Origin: Prorocentrum cordatum
Taxonomy: Eukaryota > Sar > Dinophyceae > Prorocentrales > Prorocentraceae
Assembly: GCA_963575745.1 (NCBI GenBank)
Contig: CAUYUJ010016693.1
Location: forward strand, 154,001-181,000
Length of the DNA: 27,000 nt
Direction: 5' to 3'
Position 1 is the first letter of the stretch. Every line of letters starts with the position of its first letter. Below are positions 18,826 through 26,892 of this stretch, piece after piece. A program made the position numbers and the translations under genes. Under the pieces are notes generated by a model, which was not told the DNA's origin, searched no databases, and saw only the letters and a list, made by a program, of their open reading frames with translations.

Positions 18826-19815
18826 ACCTCCGGTGGGCCTCCCAGGAGCCCACGAATGTGGCGACAATTGCGCAGATCGCAAGCCCCCCAGGGGGCGGCG
18901 AAGTCCTGAGGTGATCCGCGTTCGACCCACCTCCGCTGGGCCTCCCAGGAGCCTACGAAAGTGGAAACAATTGCGCAGATCGCAAGCCCCCAGGGGGCGG
19001 CGAGGTCCTGAGGCGATCCGCGTGGGACCCACCTCCGCTGGGCCTCCCAGAGCCCACGAAAGTGGCGACAATTGCGCAGATCGCAAGCCCCCAGGGGGGC
19101 GACGAGGTCGCGAGGTGATCCGCGTGGGACCCACCTCCGCCGGGCCTCCCAGGAGCCCACGGAAATGGCGACAGTTACGCAGATCGCAAGCCCCCAGGGG
19201 GGCGACGAGGTCCTGAGGCGATCCGCGTGGGACCCACCTTCGCTGGGCCTCCCAGAAGCCCACGAAAGTGGCGACGGTTGCGCAGATCGCAAGCCCCCAG
19301 GGGGGCGGCGAGGTCCCGAGGTGATCCGCGTGGGACCCACCTCTGCTGGGCCTCCCAGGAGCCCACGAAAATGGCGACAATTGCGCAGATCGCAGCACAG
19401 CCCCCAAGGCACCGCGAGGTCTGGAGGTGATCCGCGTGGGACCCACCTCCGCTGGGCCTCCCAAGAGCCCACGAAAATGGCGACAATTGCGCAGATCGCA
19501 GCCCCCAAGGCACCGCGAGGTCTCGAGGTGATCCGCGTGGGACCCACCTCCGCTGGGCCTCCCAGGAGCCCACGAAAGTGGCGACAGTTGCGCAGATCGC
19601 AAGCCCCCAGGGGGCGGCGAGGTCTCGAGGTGATCCGCGTGGGACCCACCTTCGCTGGGCCTCCCAGAAGCCCACGGAAGTGGCGACAATTGCGCAGATC
19701 GCAGCCCCCAGGGCACCGCGAGGTCTCGAGGTGATCCGCGTGGGACCCACTTCCGCTGGGCCTCCCAGGAGCCCACGAAAGTGACGACAGTTGCGCAGAT
19801 CGCAAGGCCCCCAGG
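18826..19815 (+). repeat. ~102-bp satellite (10 copies)
   Basis: CGCAGATCGCA recurs at 18871, 18974, 19075, 19178, 19281, 19384, 19490, 19591, 19693 and 19794. Spacings are 103, 101, 103, 103, 103, 106, 101, 102 and 101 bp. Length changes do not preserve a reading frame, so the 412- and 419-codon minus-strand frames over this block are not considered genes. The unit includes GATCCGCGTGGGACCCACCT, GGGCCTCCCAGGAGCCCACG and GTGGCGACAATTG. Confidence 0.95.
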
Positions 19816-19900
19816 CACGAGAGAAGAGGAGAGGGGAACACAGGAAACAGGAGAGGAGGAGGGGAGGAGAGGGGAGAAGGAGAAGGAGAAGGAGGACGGG
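19816..19900 (+). repeat. GGA-rich tract after the satellite
   Basis: Degenerate GAGGAG, GGAGAGG and GGAGAAGGA words fill about 85 bp. Confidence 0.8.
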
Positions 19901-20180
19901 GTGACCACACTGCTCTATTCAAAACGAGTATCCAACTATAGGAGGGTTGGGAAAACAACAGGCTCCAGCTGCGCCCGCGCGCACGACGACGATGAGCGAC
20001 GAGCGACGAGCGACAACGACGACGACGACGACAACGACCACGACGACTGTGGACCAGACTCCTATGCGGATTCTGAAGCGGACACCTATGCGGATCACGA
20101 TGCGCACGGCGGCAGTGCCCGGAACGGACTGGGTGGTGGGGAGCGCTACATCATAAGGGCGGGGGGGGGGGGGGCGGGGC
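19901..20180. other. Spacer with second GCGCCCGCGCGCACG element and a G-run
   Basis: The element at 19971-20012 matches 17198-17239 and leads into a short degenerate GAC tract to ~20047. ATGCGGATTCTGAAGCG and ATGCGGATCACGATGCG form a small internal repeat near 20066-20105. A long G-run with one C lies at ~20159-20178. It may mark the left edge of the LINE remnant, but I cannot define that edge. Confidence 0.6.
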
Positions 20181-20330
20181 CCAAGCAATAAAAAACGGGC
20201 TCTTCCCATACCCCTCCCTCCATGACGCCGCCATTCTGGAGACATGGAATTTCTTCTCCGCAGCCGGAGGCTGGATCGGCGTCGGATGCACTGTCTACGT
20301 CATCGTCTCGAGCACCAGGCACACCTGCGG

Positions 20331-20414
20331 GTAAGTTGTTAAACAATCCGTTCATGAAGAAACCGCGCATCAAGACTCGTTTGCAGATTCTCCTTCTCAC
20401 CTCTGCTCCCGCAG
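20331..20414 (+). other. Possible short intron or splice sites at the LINE 5' end
   Basis: GTAAGTTG at 20331 fits a canonical donor. Two acceptor-like sites follow: TTTGCAG ending at 20386, and CTCCCGCAG ending at 20414 after a pyrimidine-rich stretch. The open frame 20222-20452 runs across the whole interval, and splicing does not join it to the downstream ORF1 frame. The evidence for a real intron is therefore weak. The second acceptor could also be a trans-splice site if this is a dinoflagellate. Confidence 0.2.
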
Positions 20415-20429
20415 GAGGGCTACTAGAAG

Positions 20430-21341
20430 ATGAAGGACGATCAGGAGGATGAAGAAGAACAAATTCCAGGACCAATCGAACAATCGATCTTCGATGGAGT
20501 GTAGGACACTACCTGGCAGCAGGGAAGGGAGCACGTCACCATGAAAGGTATCGCGGGCCTTCTCCGCAAGGAGATGGCTCCAATGACTAAGGCAATACAG
20601 GAACTCCAGCACGGTTTTGGGAACTTCGACTTGCGGCTGACCAGCCTCACGGACGCGGTGGAGCTTCGCCTCAATTCTGTCGAGAAGAGCCTTGACATAA
20701 CCGAGTTCCAAATCGAAAAAATTGAGAACCTCGTCAAGCAGATTTCCGACAAGGCTGGCACCTCCCCCCAGCAGGCCTTAGTTGAGAACAGCACAACGGG
20801 TGCGGGGTTGGGAGATAAACGCAGCATCACAACAGTATTGGGGAACATCGACTCGCTCGACTCCCTGGTCGCTGCCAGCACGTGGCTTCAGGACAAACTC
20901 TCATCGCTAAAGGCACAAGCCTGTCCAAGATTCACTCGAAGGGGGACTTCGGTGGTGTGATGTTCGCAGAGGTCCAGGACTCGGGCCAGCGGGATGCAGC
21001 AGTGAATATGTTGAAAAAGGCAGCCAGGAACTGTTGCTTTGGATTTAAACACGTGCTGAAAAAAGGAGTGGGACATCCCCTACAAGGTTTCGGTGAACGA
21101 CGAGGCCCCCTACACTGTAGAGGTTGGGCGGGAGATGGCAGTGACAGCGCACATCTTCCCAGACAAGGTGGTGCAGGAGTGGCACGGGGAGTGGGCTGAC
21201 TGGGAGGAACTTCACGAGAGCTCCCAGGTCAACGAACTACAGGGGAAATTCAATGACCTTGTCCAGAAGACCTCCAAGGGCATGAAGGGCGGCATGAAAG
21301 CCCCCCCGGCAAACACAGACATGAAAGGCGGGGCCTGCTAG
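20430..21341 (+). pseudogene. LINE ORF1-like region (coiled coil plus unknown domain), broken
   Basis: An ATG at 20430 opens an acidic stretch (MKDDQEDEEEQ) that stops at a TAG at 20502-20504. The same frame restarts at an ATG at 20541 and runs to 20960. It encodes a predicted coiled coil (around LTSLTDAVELRLNSVEKSL) of the kind seen in LINE ORF1 proteins. Near 20915 the homologous reading moves to another frame, giving FGGVMFAEVQDSGQRDAAV. Near 21070 it moves again, to DIPYKVSVNDEAPYTVEVG, and ends at a TAG at 21339-21341. The middle segment resembles a compact RNA-binding-type domain in layout, but I cannot name the fold. ORF1 proteins bind element RNA in the cytoplasm. Two frameshifts and one stop make this copy non-functional. 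Confidence 0.65.
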
Positions 21342-22020
21342 GGCCTCGGGCGCATTAGTATGGGAAATTGTGATGTTCCACCCCGAGGTCGGCTACCCCA
21401 GAACGAACGTATAATGAATGACAGCCAGCGCTATGAGGCTGTATTTTTTCTGAGGCGATGCGTTACGACCAGCTTCCGATCGACTTGTCGCCAGAACTTG
21501 GAACATCGAGGGGTTCACAGAGGATAAGCTTATCACGCTACATCAGTATGTGGCAAACACGAGGGTTGATTTGCTATGTATTCACGAGACACACAAGACG
21601 GAGCCAGACGCCTTCACGACAGACAGTGGATGCTTGGTGATCATTTCAGGCTCGTCTGAAGCAGAGACTGTTGAAACACCTGGGGTTGGCTTTCTGGTTG
21701 CCCCGCACTTGCATCAGAGCGTCATTGGGTTCTGTCAAAAAAAGCTCAAGGATGGCGTCGTTAAAGTTGAGTCTGCCTGGTGGCAAAATTCTGGTCTTCC
21801 CCGTCTATGCCCCACACAACGGCAAGCCGTACGAAGAGAGATCCAACTTCTACTCCGAACTGTCCAGCTTCATTTCCTCTTCTAATGGGAGCCATCCCAA
21901 GGTGGCTTTTGACGATTTCGATGCTAGACTTCACGTGCGACAGCCTGGCGCAGATAGCACTCTAGGAGAGCATAATTTTGGGAACCCGATGGCAATGCAC
22001 AACACCGATTCGAATCGAAG

Positions 22021-22074
22021 TCCTTTGATGGAGCTTTGCGCAACTTCTCCTTTGATGGAGCTTTGCGCTATTTC
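22021..22074 (+). repeat. 27-bp in-frame tandem duplication
   Basis: TCCTTTGATGGAGCTTTGCG occurs at 22021 and again at 22048, adding nine codons to the endonuclease remnant (SPLMELCAT repeated as SPLMELCAI). The unduplicated PLMELCA stretch matches the usual pattern before NTLF, so one copy is extra. Confidence 0.9.
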
Positions 22075-22168
22075 GGCGCTGGCCGTAGGCAACACGCTTT
22101 TCGCATCGGCGCCAGACACTTCGGGCAGCTGGACTTTGTACTTGTCCCGCAGAGTAACAGCCTTCATT

Positions 22169-22231
22169 TGGTGCGAGCGGTGAGTGCTCACAAATATTTC
22201 AAGTACTTGTGAGCACTCACCGCTCGCACCA
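22169..22231. other. Perfect 25-bp inverted repeat inside the LINE endonuclease
   Basis: The arm at 22169-22193 (starting TGGTGCGAGCGG) is the exact reverse complement of 22207-22231, with a 13-base loop. The left arm encodes the expected protein (HLVRAVSAH); the right arm is its inverted copy, inserted before the SHHFLV motif. This looks like a fold-back duplication that happened after the element became inactive, because it adds a stop. Confidence 0.95.
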
Positions 22232-22250
22232 TTTCCTCGTCACTTCAGAG

Positions 22251-23705
22251 CTGGACATCGCAATAGCGAAACGAACACCGCAGACTCGAGGCCATAGACC
22301 TGTCAAGAGCAGCCTAAACGACAAAGAGGTTGCGACTGCTTTCCGATCGCGCTTTCAGATTGAGACAAAGGAGAAGAATGAGGAGGATCGAAACACAGAC
22401 GCTCAGGAACTAAACTGGCTCAATTCGCATATTGCGACACGTACGCTCCACGCTGCTGAGGAGACATTGCCGATTGTGCAAACCACCCTCACCGAGCGTG
22501 GATCAGCGGACACATGCTGGGGCTGATAGATAGCAGATTGGAGGCGAGGCGCAACGGCAATTTGCTTCGTGAGCGAGCTTTGAACTGTGACGTAAAATGG
22601 TTGTTCAAGGAAGATAGGGACAAATGGCTCACATCTTTGCTGGAGAAACATCGTGGGACGAAATCGAAGATTTACGTAAAGGCGTGCATTACAGACAAGG
22701 GCGATTGAAAGACATGCAAGGTCGTTTTGTCAGCCCAGACGACAGGGCAGAGACGCTGGCCGAGTACTTGGAGACAACTCAGTGGGCAGTGCGGCCTCTG
22801 GAGGCGGCTCTTGCCGACACCTGTCTGGGCCCCGAGCTCGACGTCGACTTGCGCGACATATCCGAGAATGAATATGTGAAAACGGCCTCAAAACTCAAGG
22901 TCCACAAGGCAACCGGAAGCGACGACCTACCGACAGGTTTCTGGACGCAAACTTGCAAAAAGGGGAAGCAAAGCATGCCAGTGGACCTTGGAACTGTGCC
23001 AGAAATGTTGGTCACACGGAGCTGTGCCAGAGAAATGGCACGAAGCGCGTGTCGCCATGATTTTCAAGAAGGGCGATGTTGCCGACTGCGGGGTTACAGG
23101 CCTGTTTCACTTCTACAGATTGGATACACGCTTTTTGCATATAATTTTACTCCAGCGGTTGATCAACGCTAGCGCTGACGAACGCTTTTGGGACACTCAA
23201 TTTGGATTTCGCCCTGGCCGTGGCACCCTCGACGCAATCTCCCTCATCCGCAGGATCGTTGAAGAGGCGAGCGCAATGCAGGATAAGCGCTTGGTGCTTC
23301 TAGCCCTGGGTTGGGCCAAGGCTTTCTACTCGATCGCGCCAGAGGCATTATTTCAATCGTTGGGGAGATTCGGCCTGCCAACCAAATTCCTGCGGTGCAG
23401 CGAGGCGATCTATGCAAATCGTCGGTTCTCTGTATCTGATGCTGGCAAGCAATCATGCCAGCGGAGTCAACACTACGGAATCTGCCAGGGTTGCCCATTG
23501 TCCCCGTACCTTTACAGCATGGCCATGACGGTGCTCATTACCGACGCCAAGGAGCTTCTGAAAGAATCTGGAACGCAACTTTCCACCAAGACGTATGCCA
23601 ACGATATCCTTTATGCAGATGACACTCTTTTGATCGACGTCGACGTTGGCAACGTAGAGAAGTACATGCACTGCGTGCGCGATGAGCGGGCAGCGTCTAT
23701 GGCAT
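22251..23705 (+). pseudogene. LINE reverse transcriptase domain, broken and catalytically altered
   Basis: A linker region (22251-22880) crosses frameshifts near 22490 and 22665. KATGSDDLPTGFW near 22906-22944 is an N-terminal RT motif. After a shift near 22965, KWHEARVAMIFKKGD continues. The segment YRPVSLLQIGYTLFA is read in another frame near 23090-23140. QFGFR lies at 23198-23212. Motif A reads LALGWAKAFY: the catalytic Asp of the usual LDW..AFD pattern is Gly (codon 23309-23311), and the second Asp is Tyr (23327-23329). Motif B GICQGCPLSP is at 23477-23506 and motif C YADD is at 23612-23623, both intact. The RT would copy element RNA onto nicked target DNA. Loss of the motif A Asp and at least four frameshifts make it inactive. 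Confidence 0.93.
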
Positions 23706-24426
23706 AAGTTTCACTTGGGAAAAGCTGGAGTTCGGCTCCTCGACAGACGTCGCTAGCATCACTGCGCCGACCAGCGACAAAGGCCAAATTGTTTGCCTGG
23801 GCTGCACGATCACGTCGGATGGGTCGTCCGGCTCAGAGCTCAATCGCCGAATCGGAGCCGCACGTGAAGAATTTGAAAAATACATTGCGTCTAGTCCCAC
23901 TCCGGAATATCTCGCGCTACAAAGTTGGAGATTTACAACACATGCGTTGTCAGTAAACTCCTGTACAACCTGCACTCGCTTTGGCTGTCCTCCACAGAGA
24001 TCCGAAGGTCGACGGGTTCCAGAACAGGTGCCTGAGAAGAATCATGAAGATACCGTTCTCTTCTTACAGCCATGTTGTGAACGCCTCGGTTCCACAGCGA
24101 GCATGTGCTAAACCTGTGAACAACATGTTGCTGGAAAGACAACTCAAATGGATGGGTTCATTGGCTAGGCGCAACACGACCGACATAGTCAGACAAAGCG
24201 TTTCCGATCCCGAGAGTTTGTCATTTAAGCCGTGAGAGCTGGCGGGCCCAAGACACGCCGCGGCAGACCCAAGACCAGTTGAGCGAAGGAGGTTTTCAAG
24301 CATGCACTGACTGCGACTGGCGGTGCAGAGAGGTTGAATTCATTGCTGAGCCACAGACCACAGAGTGAGTGGGAAGCCGTTGAGGAGGAGTGCTGCCACA
24401 ACGGCGGTCATGTTTTCCCGTACTAA
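23706..24426 (+). pseudogene. LINE ORF2 C-terminal region, broken
   Basis: After a frameshift near 23685, the frame reads SFTWEKLEFGSS, LGCTITSDGS and LNRRIGAA, the post-RT region. Further shifts occur near 23885 and 23930 (IYNTCVVSKLLYNLHSLW) and near 24000 (VDGFQNRCLRRIMKI, then LLERQLKWMGSLARR). Another near 24235 leads to RRGRPKTS at 24256-24279, followed by a TGA where a Trp is usual. The frame then stays open through FKHALTATGGAERL to a TAA at 24424-24426. This architecture matches thumb and C-terminal segments of eukaryotic LINE ORF2 proteins. Confidence 0.85.
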
Positions 24427-24660
24427 ATGTGTCGTTCGGTGCACGCGTCTCTTGCTTGCTTGCTCAGCCTCGACTTTCTTCTCCCCTCCTTTGCGCTACT
24501 ATGAGGCATCCTTCCTCCTATCTCTCCTCCTTTTCCAGGCATCCGTCTATTTCCCCAATACGAGCTTGCCTCTGTATGGGGTCCTAGCGGATTCATGTGG
24601 CTAGATGAGGTATGTCACCGGTATCCGCGGCCCGCCTGGGTGCCCCGGTGCCCAGGTGCC
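24427..24660. other. LINE 3' flank, no recognised gene
   Basis: The sequence may include the LINE 3' UTR. No poly-A tail, short tail repeat or target-site duplication is evident. It ends in a short GCCCGGTGCCCAGGTGCCCG repeat at ~24640-24668, where GGTGCCC is repeated. Confidence 0.5.
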
Positions 24661-24665
24661 CGGGT

Positions 24666-24783
24666 GCCTTATAGCCCTATAGCCCTCTAGCTCTATCGCC
24701 CTAAAGACCTATAGCCTTATAGCCCTGTAGCCCCATAGCCCAATACCCCTATAGCCCTGTAGCCCTATAGCCTTACAGCCTTA
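24666..24783 (+). repeat. CCCTATAG octamer array, block 1
   Basis: Units of 8 bp, consensus TATAGCCC, cover about 115 bp with substitutions such as CTATCGCCC and CCTTATAGCC. Confidence 0.9.
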
Positions 24784-24883
24784 TCGGAGGTTGGGGGGTG
24801 AGATCGAAGTGGAACGGAGAGCCCCCCTACCGGGAAATCGATTTCGGTTTCGTGTTCGTGCGTGCCGTGCGTGCGGGCGAGGC
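24783..24883 (+). repeat. 101-bp exact direct repeat, copy 1
   Basis: Positions 24783-24883 are identical to 25309-25409, an offset of 526 bp. The segment begins ATCGGAGGTTGGGGGGTGAG and ends GCGTGCGGGCGAGGC. It begins where the CCCTATAG array ends. Confidence 0.95.
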
Positions 24884-24915
24884 GAAGCTGCGTGGGCGGG
24901 CGAGAGGAAAGTCTC

Positions 24916-25087
24916 CTGTGGCTGAGGCGCGGCCGGACCAAATGATTCTCCACCGGGGCGCGGGGCCGCGCGGTGTCCCGCCGGTGTCCCGGTGGTGTCC
25001 TCTGTGGCTGAGGCGCGGCCGCACCAAATGATTCTCCACCGGGGCGCGGGGCCGCGCGGTGTCCCGCCGGTGTCCCGGTGGTGTCCC
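24916..25087 (+). repeat. 86-bp tandem duplication
   Basis: Positions 24916-25001 and 25002-25087 are near-identical; the visible difference is GCCGGACC against GCCGCACC. Each copy ends in CGGTGTCCC-type repeats that continue to 25108. Confidence 0.93.
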
Positions 25088-25108
25088 GTCGTTGTCCCGT
25101 CGGTGTCC

Positions 25109-25131
25109 CGATGATGATGTTGATGATAATT

Positions 25132-25170
<39 letters not shown>

Positions 25171-25214
25171 GTGGTGATGATAATGATGGTGATGATGATG
25201 ATGTTGATGATGGC

Positions 25215-25282
<68 letters not shown>

Positions 25283-25290
25283 CGACGTCG
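25109..25290 (+). repeat. (GAT)n tract
   Basis: About 180 bp are GAT triplets with a few GTT, GGT and AAT variants. It gives poly-Asp, poly-Met or poly-His frames that are not genes. Confidence 0.97.
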
Positions 25291-25308
25291 ATTGTGAGAT
25301 CGATTGTG

Positions 25309-25409
25309 ATCGGAGGTTGGGGGGTGAGATCGAAGTGGAACGGAGAGCCCCCCTACCGGGAAATCGATTTCGGTTTCGTGTTCGTGCGTGCCGTGCGTGC
25401 GGGCGAGGC
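25309..25409 (+). repeat. 101-bp exact direct repeat, copy 2
   Basis: This copy is identical to 24783-24883. It follows the (GAT)n tract and leads into sequence that differs from the copy 1 flank. Confidence 0.95.
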
Positions 25410-25530
25410 CCCGTGCACCCACCGTGAAAAAAATCTCCACTGGCATCGTCAGGAGAACAATCACCACTGTTGCCGATTGCTCGGCCCCTCCACCCCCCCC
25501 AACCTCCTTATCACCCGCAGGGTGGTCGTA
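25410..25530. other. Spacer with shared 22-bp motif
   Basis: The motif at 25481-25502 is identical to 18549-18570. The rest shows no recognised feature. Confidence 0.6.
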
Positions 25531-25983
25531 TAGGTAGCCCTATCGCCCTAGCGCCCTTTAGCTCTGTAGCCCTATAGCCCTATAGCCCTGTAGCACTGTA
25601 GCCCTATAGCCCTATAGCCCCATAGCCCTATAGCCCTATAGCCCTATAACCCTATCGCCTTATAGCTTTATAGCCCTATAGCCCTACAGCTGATGTGCCT
25701 ATAGCCCTATAACCCTATAGCCTCATAGCCCTATATCCCTACAGTCCTGCAGCGCTACGGTCCTATAGCCCTATAACCCTATAGCCCTATAGCCCTATCG
25801 CCCTAGTGCCCTATGGCTCTGTAGCCCCATGGCCCTATAGCCCCATAGCCCCACAGCCCTACAGCCCTGTAGCCCTACAGCCCTATAGCCCCATAGCCCT
25901 ATGGCCCTATGGCCCTTTAGTTCCATAGCCAGATAGCCCTTTAGTCCTATAACTCAATAGCCCTATAGCCCTATAGCCCTAAA
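25531..25983 (+). repeat. CCCTATAG octamer array, block 2
   Basis: About 450 bp of TATAGCCC units in the same orientation as block 1. Runs of perfect units, for example near 25600-25640, alternate with variants such as TGTAGCCC, CATAGCCC and TATAACCC. Confidence 0.93.
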
Positions 25984-26049
25984 AAGACGTTGATTGGGTT
26001 TTCTCTGGAATAATTCCCAGTGCTCCCTCTTACAGATATCCGCCAATGA

Positions 26050-26072
26050 CCCCTGGAGCGATGCTCCAGGGG
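26050..26072. other. Perfect 10-bp stem hairpin
   Basis: CCCCTGGAGC at 26050-26059 pairs with GCTCCAGGGG at 26063-26072 around a GAT loop. Confidence 0.9.
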
Positions 26073-26095
26073 ACACCTGGCCCTAGTTTGATGAC

Positions 26096-26123
26096 CCCCC
26101 CAGGGCCGACCGGCCCTGGGGGG
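26096..26123. other. Perfect 12-bp stem hairpin
   Basis: CCCCCCAGGGCC at 26096-26107 pairs with GGCCCTGGGGGG at 26112-26123 around a GACC loop. It lies 23 bp after the hairpin at 26050. Confidence 0.9.
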
Positions 26124-26156
26124 TGGAGGCTACGTTCGACGAACCTTGCAGCTCCT

Positions 26157-26296
26157 GCCCCTCCTCCTCCTCCTCCTCCTCCTCCTCCTCCTCCTCCTCC
26201 TCCTCCTCCTCCTCCTCCTCCTCCTCCTCCTCCTCCTCCCCCTCCCCCTCCTCCTCCTCCTCCCCCTCCTCCTCCTCCTCCTCCCCCTCCTCCTCG
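26157..26296 (+). repeat. (TCC)n tract, opposed to the (GGA)n tract at 26779
   Basis: About 140 bp of TCC triplets with a few CCC interruptions. It gives the poly-Pro and poly-Gly frames seen here, which I do not consider genes. Confidence 0.97.
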
Positions 26297-26778
26297 CCTG
26301 CCGCAGCGCTCCACGGCCCTTCCCCGGTCCGGCCACCGGCGAGCGCTCCGACCCGACTTGCCCGCGGAGCCAGGTCGCCTGCCTTCGCGCATCGCGCCCC
26401 GCGATGCGCGACGCACGACCCTCTTCGCGCCGTCGAGCCCTCGCGCTGCCCGCTGGGAGAAGAGAAGCCGCTCTGGCCCCAGCCGCGACGCGCGAAGCGC
26501 GATCATGCTCGTGCCCCAGCGGGTGACCTGGCGGAGGCTCCCTTTCTCGCCTCTGCTTTCCCGCTCGTCGCTGCATGCTGGTCCCGGCTTGCGGCCGCTT
26601 CCAGACGCTCGCGGCCGCTCAGCTGGACCTTCCCGGGCTGCTGAGAGCACAGAATTCGGGATCCCCACAGCTCTGGTGCATCCCTGCACGAGCCTGAGCA
26701 TGCTATTGCTGGGGTAATCTGCGGCCTGTGGGCCCCGAGGCCCGACAGAAGCCTCTGCACGGCGCTCTCAGGAACCAG
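26297..26778. other. GC-rich segment between opposed trinucleotide tracts
   Basis: No gene is recognised. A perfect hairpin has TCGCGCATCGCG at 26385-26396 paired with CGCGATGCGCGA at 26400-26411, around a CCC loop. GCGGCCGCT occurs twice, near 26592 and 26611. Confidence 0.6.
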
Positions 26779-26892
26779 AAGGAGGAGGAGGAGGAGGAGG
26801 AGGAGGAGGAGGAGGAGGAGGAGGAGAAGAAGGGAGGAGGAGGAGGAGGAGGAGGAGGAGGAGGAGGAGGAGGAGGAGGAGGAGGAGGAGAC
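26779..26892 (+). repeat. (GGA)n tract
   Basis: About 110 bp of GGA/GAG triplets with one AGAAGAAGG interruption near 26825. It is the complement of the tract at 26157-26296. Confidence 0.97.

Larger units (their letters stand above)
21454..22250 (+). pseudogene. LINE AP-type endonuclease domain, broken
   Basis: The frame opens at 21454 after a TGA, with no convincing ATG. TWNIEG (21496-21513) and IHETH (21580-21594) match the Asn- and Glu-bearing motifs of APE endonucleases. A frameshift near 21775 moves to the frame containing YAPHN (21806-21820). The expected GDFNAR motif reads FDDFDAR at 21908-21928, so the Gly and Asn are both replaced. A 27-bp in-frame duplication lies at 22021-22074. 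A second shift near 22115 leads to QLDFVLVPQ, the late Asp-containing motif. A stop follows inside a perfect inverted repeat (22169-22231). SHHFLV at 22224-22241 corresponds to the catalytic SDH motif with Asp changed to His. The intact enzyme would nick target DNA; this copy should be inactive. Confidence 0.85.
20181..24430 (+). mobile_element. Decayed APE-type LINE (non-LTR) retrotransposon
   Basis: Conserved pieces appear in the order expected for a non-LTR element: a coiled-coil, ORF1-like region, an apurinic-type endonuclease, a reverse transcriptase with QFGFR, QGCPLSP and YADD motifs, and a C-terminal RRGRP segment. Successive pieces lie in different frames and several stops interrupt them, so it cannot make a full protein. 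No LTR or integrase is visible, which excludes an LTR element. The left edge is uncertain. The right edge is after the stop at 24424-24426, and no poly-A tail or target-site duplication was found. Host machinery would normally copy such an element by target-primed reverse transcription. Confidence 0.88.

Noticed and set aside
18649-19958. 419- and 412-codon minus-strand open frames
   Set aside because: They cover the ~102-bp satellite whose unit lengths (101-106 bp) change the frame at random. Two frames being open at once is expected from a stop-poor repeat.
20222-20452. Separate small gene before the LINE
   Set aside because: The 76-codon frame has no recognised domain. It may be LINE 5' sequence, but it cannot be joined cleanly to the downstream frame.
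26050-26123. Rho-independent terminators
   Set aside because: The hairpins are strong but have no following T-run, and the window has a eukaryotic LINE and no bacterial genes.
26046-26717. 223-codon frame with a long poly-Pro stretch (and a poly-Gly frame on the other strand)
   Set aside because: Both come from the same (TCC)n tract, and the flanking residues show no known domain.
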